NCBI GenBank assembly: GCA_009778485.1
Contig: WRJQ01000007.1
Span: forward strand, 1 to 50,445
Origin: Oscillospiraceae bacterium
GTDB lineage: Bacteria; Bacillota; Clostridia; Oscillospirales; Oscillospiraceae
DNA: 50,445 nt
Reading direction: 5' to 3'
Part shown: positions 48,828 through 50,445 of the stretch, piece by piece
Numbering within the stretch: position 1 is the stretch's first letter
How the letters are laid out: every line of letters starts with the position of its first letter
Notes under the pieces: model-generated
What the model saw: only the letters and a program-made list of their open reading frames with translations
Databases searched by the model: none
Told to the model about the DNA's origin: nothing
Position numbers and translations under genes: made by a program

Positions 48828-50445
48828 ATGAAGCATTTCACAAAAAGGCTACTATCCGCAACACTCGTCCTTGCGATGGCGATCGCGCTGACGGCGGGAT
48901 TGCCGCTGACAGCCGGGGCGTCGGGGTCGAAAGCCGTGTCCATGGAGCTTGCAAATAGCCACAGCGACAACACAACGCAAAAGGGGGTCAACAAAATCCT
49001 GACCGCCGCATCTCCCGGCGACGTCATCACAGTCACCGGCAGCAAGACGAACGCTACGTCGATGCTGGTGCTGAACATCCCGGCCGGGGTGAAGGTACTT
49101 TGGAAGGCGAAGTATGAGGACGGCCCCGGCTTTCCCCAACAAGCAGTGCCTGTCATCGACCTCTCGGGCGCCGGCGAGTTCGAAGTCGCGACGGGCGGCT
49201 CCGTTAAAAGCAACAAAACCGGAAGCGCCATCCAGGTCACAGGCGCGAACACGATCACAGTGAGCGGCGGTGAGGTAGAGGGCGGTCTGTACACCATCGC
49301 CATGATTGGCGAAGGCAGCACATTGAACGTAAGCGGCGGTAGTGTGGCTAGCTATAAAGACGCAGGGTTCGTAGTTCGCACCGACAGCTCCTGCACCATC
49401 AACATTTCGGGCGGAGAGGTGAGCAGCGAGTCAAGCACCGCTATCAACGCATATTCCTCAACCATCAACGTCAGCGGCGGCGAGGTGAGTTGCGGCGGCG
49501 TTGATAGCTCCGCTATTTTCGTCCATGGTTCCTCCACCGTCAACATCTCAAACGGCACGGTGGGGAGCCCTATGTTCGGATATCCTGTCCGCGCTGTCTC
49601 CTCCATCGTCAACATCTCCGGCGGCGTAGTGAGTGCAAATCTTGGCTATGCTATCAGTGCCACATATTCCTCTACTGTCAACATCTCCGGTGGCGCGGTG
49701 AGTTCATGGTCCCATGCCGTCCACATTGAGAGCGGGACAAAACTCACCATCTCCGACGGAACGGTTAGCAGCAGCCACTGCGCTGTTATGGCAAAAGGCG
49801 CTGACGCGAACGTCACTATAAACGGAGGATTTGTGTTTGGAGACGGTAGGACTATCAGCGGAACAGATGGTCACCCGGTTATTCTACACTCCGACGGCGC
49901 TCCCGCGCCCGTGATTAGCGCCCCCGGAATCGTCTGTGGATGGGATATGCCGGACGAAGACGTGTCATACGACGAGGGGTCTGCAACCGACCTCATCGTC
50001 AGCACAGGAGCGACTGCGGGCTGGGCGATACACCCGGTAACCGGCGACTTCGGCGTGGCATATAAGCATAGCGCTGATGACTACGGAGGGTTCTTCACAG
50101 TGGAGGGCGTGACGGTCATCGCCGGTGAGTTCGTCGCACCGACAATCACCGGCCCGACGTCAATGACTCTGGCTGAAGGTTACGAGGCGTACTCGACGGA
50201 TGCCTTCGCGGTCGGCGGGACTCCCGAGCCCGTTGTGACGGCGCAAAGCGACTCCCCCGACATAACATGGAATGGCTCATCTAAGAAGCTCGACATAGCA
50301 GCGGGGATTGTGCCGGGAACCTACCGCGTCATACTCAAAGCGGAGAACGGCGCCGACCCCGCCGCCACGCTGACATTCACGCTGACAGTAAAAGCAGAAG
50401 ACGACCCGGATGGCGGAGAGCCGAAGCCATTCCCGTTCACGGACG
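48828..50445 (+). CDS. Secreted beta-helix-type repeat surface protein (C-terminus outside window)
   Basis: At least 539 residues from ATG 48828 behind AAAGGAGG; the frame runs off the window. Signal peptide (LLSATLVLAMAIALTAG...). After a ~100-residue leader domain, residues about 115-330 hold nine or more repeats of about 20-25 residues built on S-T-V-N-I-S-G-G-x-V-S (for example STLNVSGGSV, STINVSGGEV, STVNISGGAV). This is the pattern of right-handed beta-helix adhesins or carbohydrate-active surface proteins. Ig-like sequence follows (ITGPTSMTLAEGYEAYSTDA, DIAAGIVPGTYRVILKAENG). SLH or LPxTG anchoring would be beyond the edge. No enzymatic residues were recognised. Confidence 0.85.
   Translation, partial: MKHFTKRLLSATLVLAMAIALTAGLPLTAGASGSKAVSMELANSHSDNTTQKGVNKILTAASPGDVITVTGSKTNATSMLVLNIPAGVKVLWKAKYEDGPGFPQQAVPVIDLSGAGEFEVATGGSVKSNKTGSAIQVTGANTITVSGGEVEGGLYTIAMIGEGSTLNVSGGSVASYKDAGFVVRTDSSCTINISGGEVSSESSTAINAYSSTINVSGGEVSCGGVDSSAIFVHGSSTVNISNGTVGSPMFGYPVRAVSSIVNISGGVVSANLGYAISATYSSTVNISGGAVSSWSHAVHIESGTKLTISDGTVSSSHCAVMAKGADANVTINGGFVFGDGRTISGTDGHPVILHSDGAPAPVISAPGIVCGWDMPDEDVSYDEGSATDLIVSTGATAGWAIHPVTGDFGVAYKHSADDYGGFFTVEGVTVIAGEFVAPTITGPTSMTLAEGYEAYSTDAFAVGGTPEPVVTAQSDSPDITWNGSSKKLDIAAGIVPGTYRVILKAENGADPAATLTFTLTVKAEDDPDGGEPKPFPFTD

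Overview
The window looks like a chromosomal stretch from an anaerobic, Gram-positive-type bacterium of the Clostridia, moderately GC-rich. The signs are a desulfoferrodoxin, S-layer-homology (SLH) surface proteins, a Cna/SpaA-type adhesin with thioester motifs, an MreC-MreD-PBP2 cluster, strong AGGAGG-type ribosome sites, frequent TTG/GTG starts and many extended -10 promoters (TG-N-TAnnnT). No complete tRNA, rRNA or CRISPR array was seen. The species cannot be named from the sequence.

Layout. 0-6.5 kb (minus strand): rpsT, then a sensor kinase, an OmpR-type regulator, a membrane protein with a cytoplasmic receiver domain, and a large adhesin cut by the window edge. This looks like a signalling-to-surface module. 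6.6-13.9 kb: a Uma2-type nuclease (plus), then a minus-strand block of capA-like lipoprotein, D,D-carboxypeptidase, MATE exporter and 8-oxoguanine glycosylase, with a DUF4037 nucleotidyltransferase upstream. 14-21 kb: an SLH/Ig surface protein (plus), a heterodimeric ABC exporter pair, tsaD and desulfoferrodoxin (minus). 21-28.3 kb: nitroreductase, a 5'-truncated DNA methyltransferase remnant, an RdhA-like iron-sulfur protein, a Gx transporter/NusG-II pair, a CheX-like protein, and an orphan molybdopterin hydroxylase large subunit.

28.5-43.3 kb is a long minus-strand run: LRR/SLH surface protein, uvrA, PBP2, mreD, mreC, U32 peptidase and a second heterodimeric ABC exporter. 43.4-46.5 kb (plus): a hipB-like regulator with a decayed hipA, a newly noticed 44-residue membrane protein on the minus strand, and glnA overlapping a HisE-like gene that has lost catalytic residues. 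46.5-48.8 kb: an AAA-ATPase/PD-(D/E)XK protein bracketed by dense hairpin repeats. 48.8 kb to the end: a beta-helix-type surface protein, partial.

The most notable signals are: a near-identical promoter-plus-hairpin leader shared by two unrelated transcription units (capA and CheX-like); twelve 15-bp tandem repeats in the rpsT leader; a (AAQG)7 insertion in an ABC ATPase domain; a 38-bp near-identical direct repeat around the methyltransferase remnant; neighbouring palindromes whose stems differ by paired substitutions; and GTAGGGGCG elements that supply stop codons. Several enzymes lack a key residue (HisE-like, D,D-carboxypeptidase, molybdopterin hydroxylase, membrane receiver). All of this was read by eye; no database search was run.
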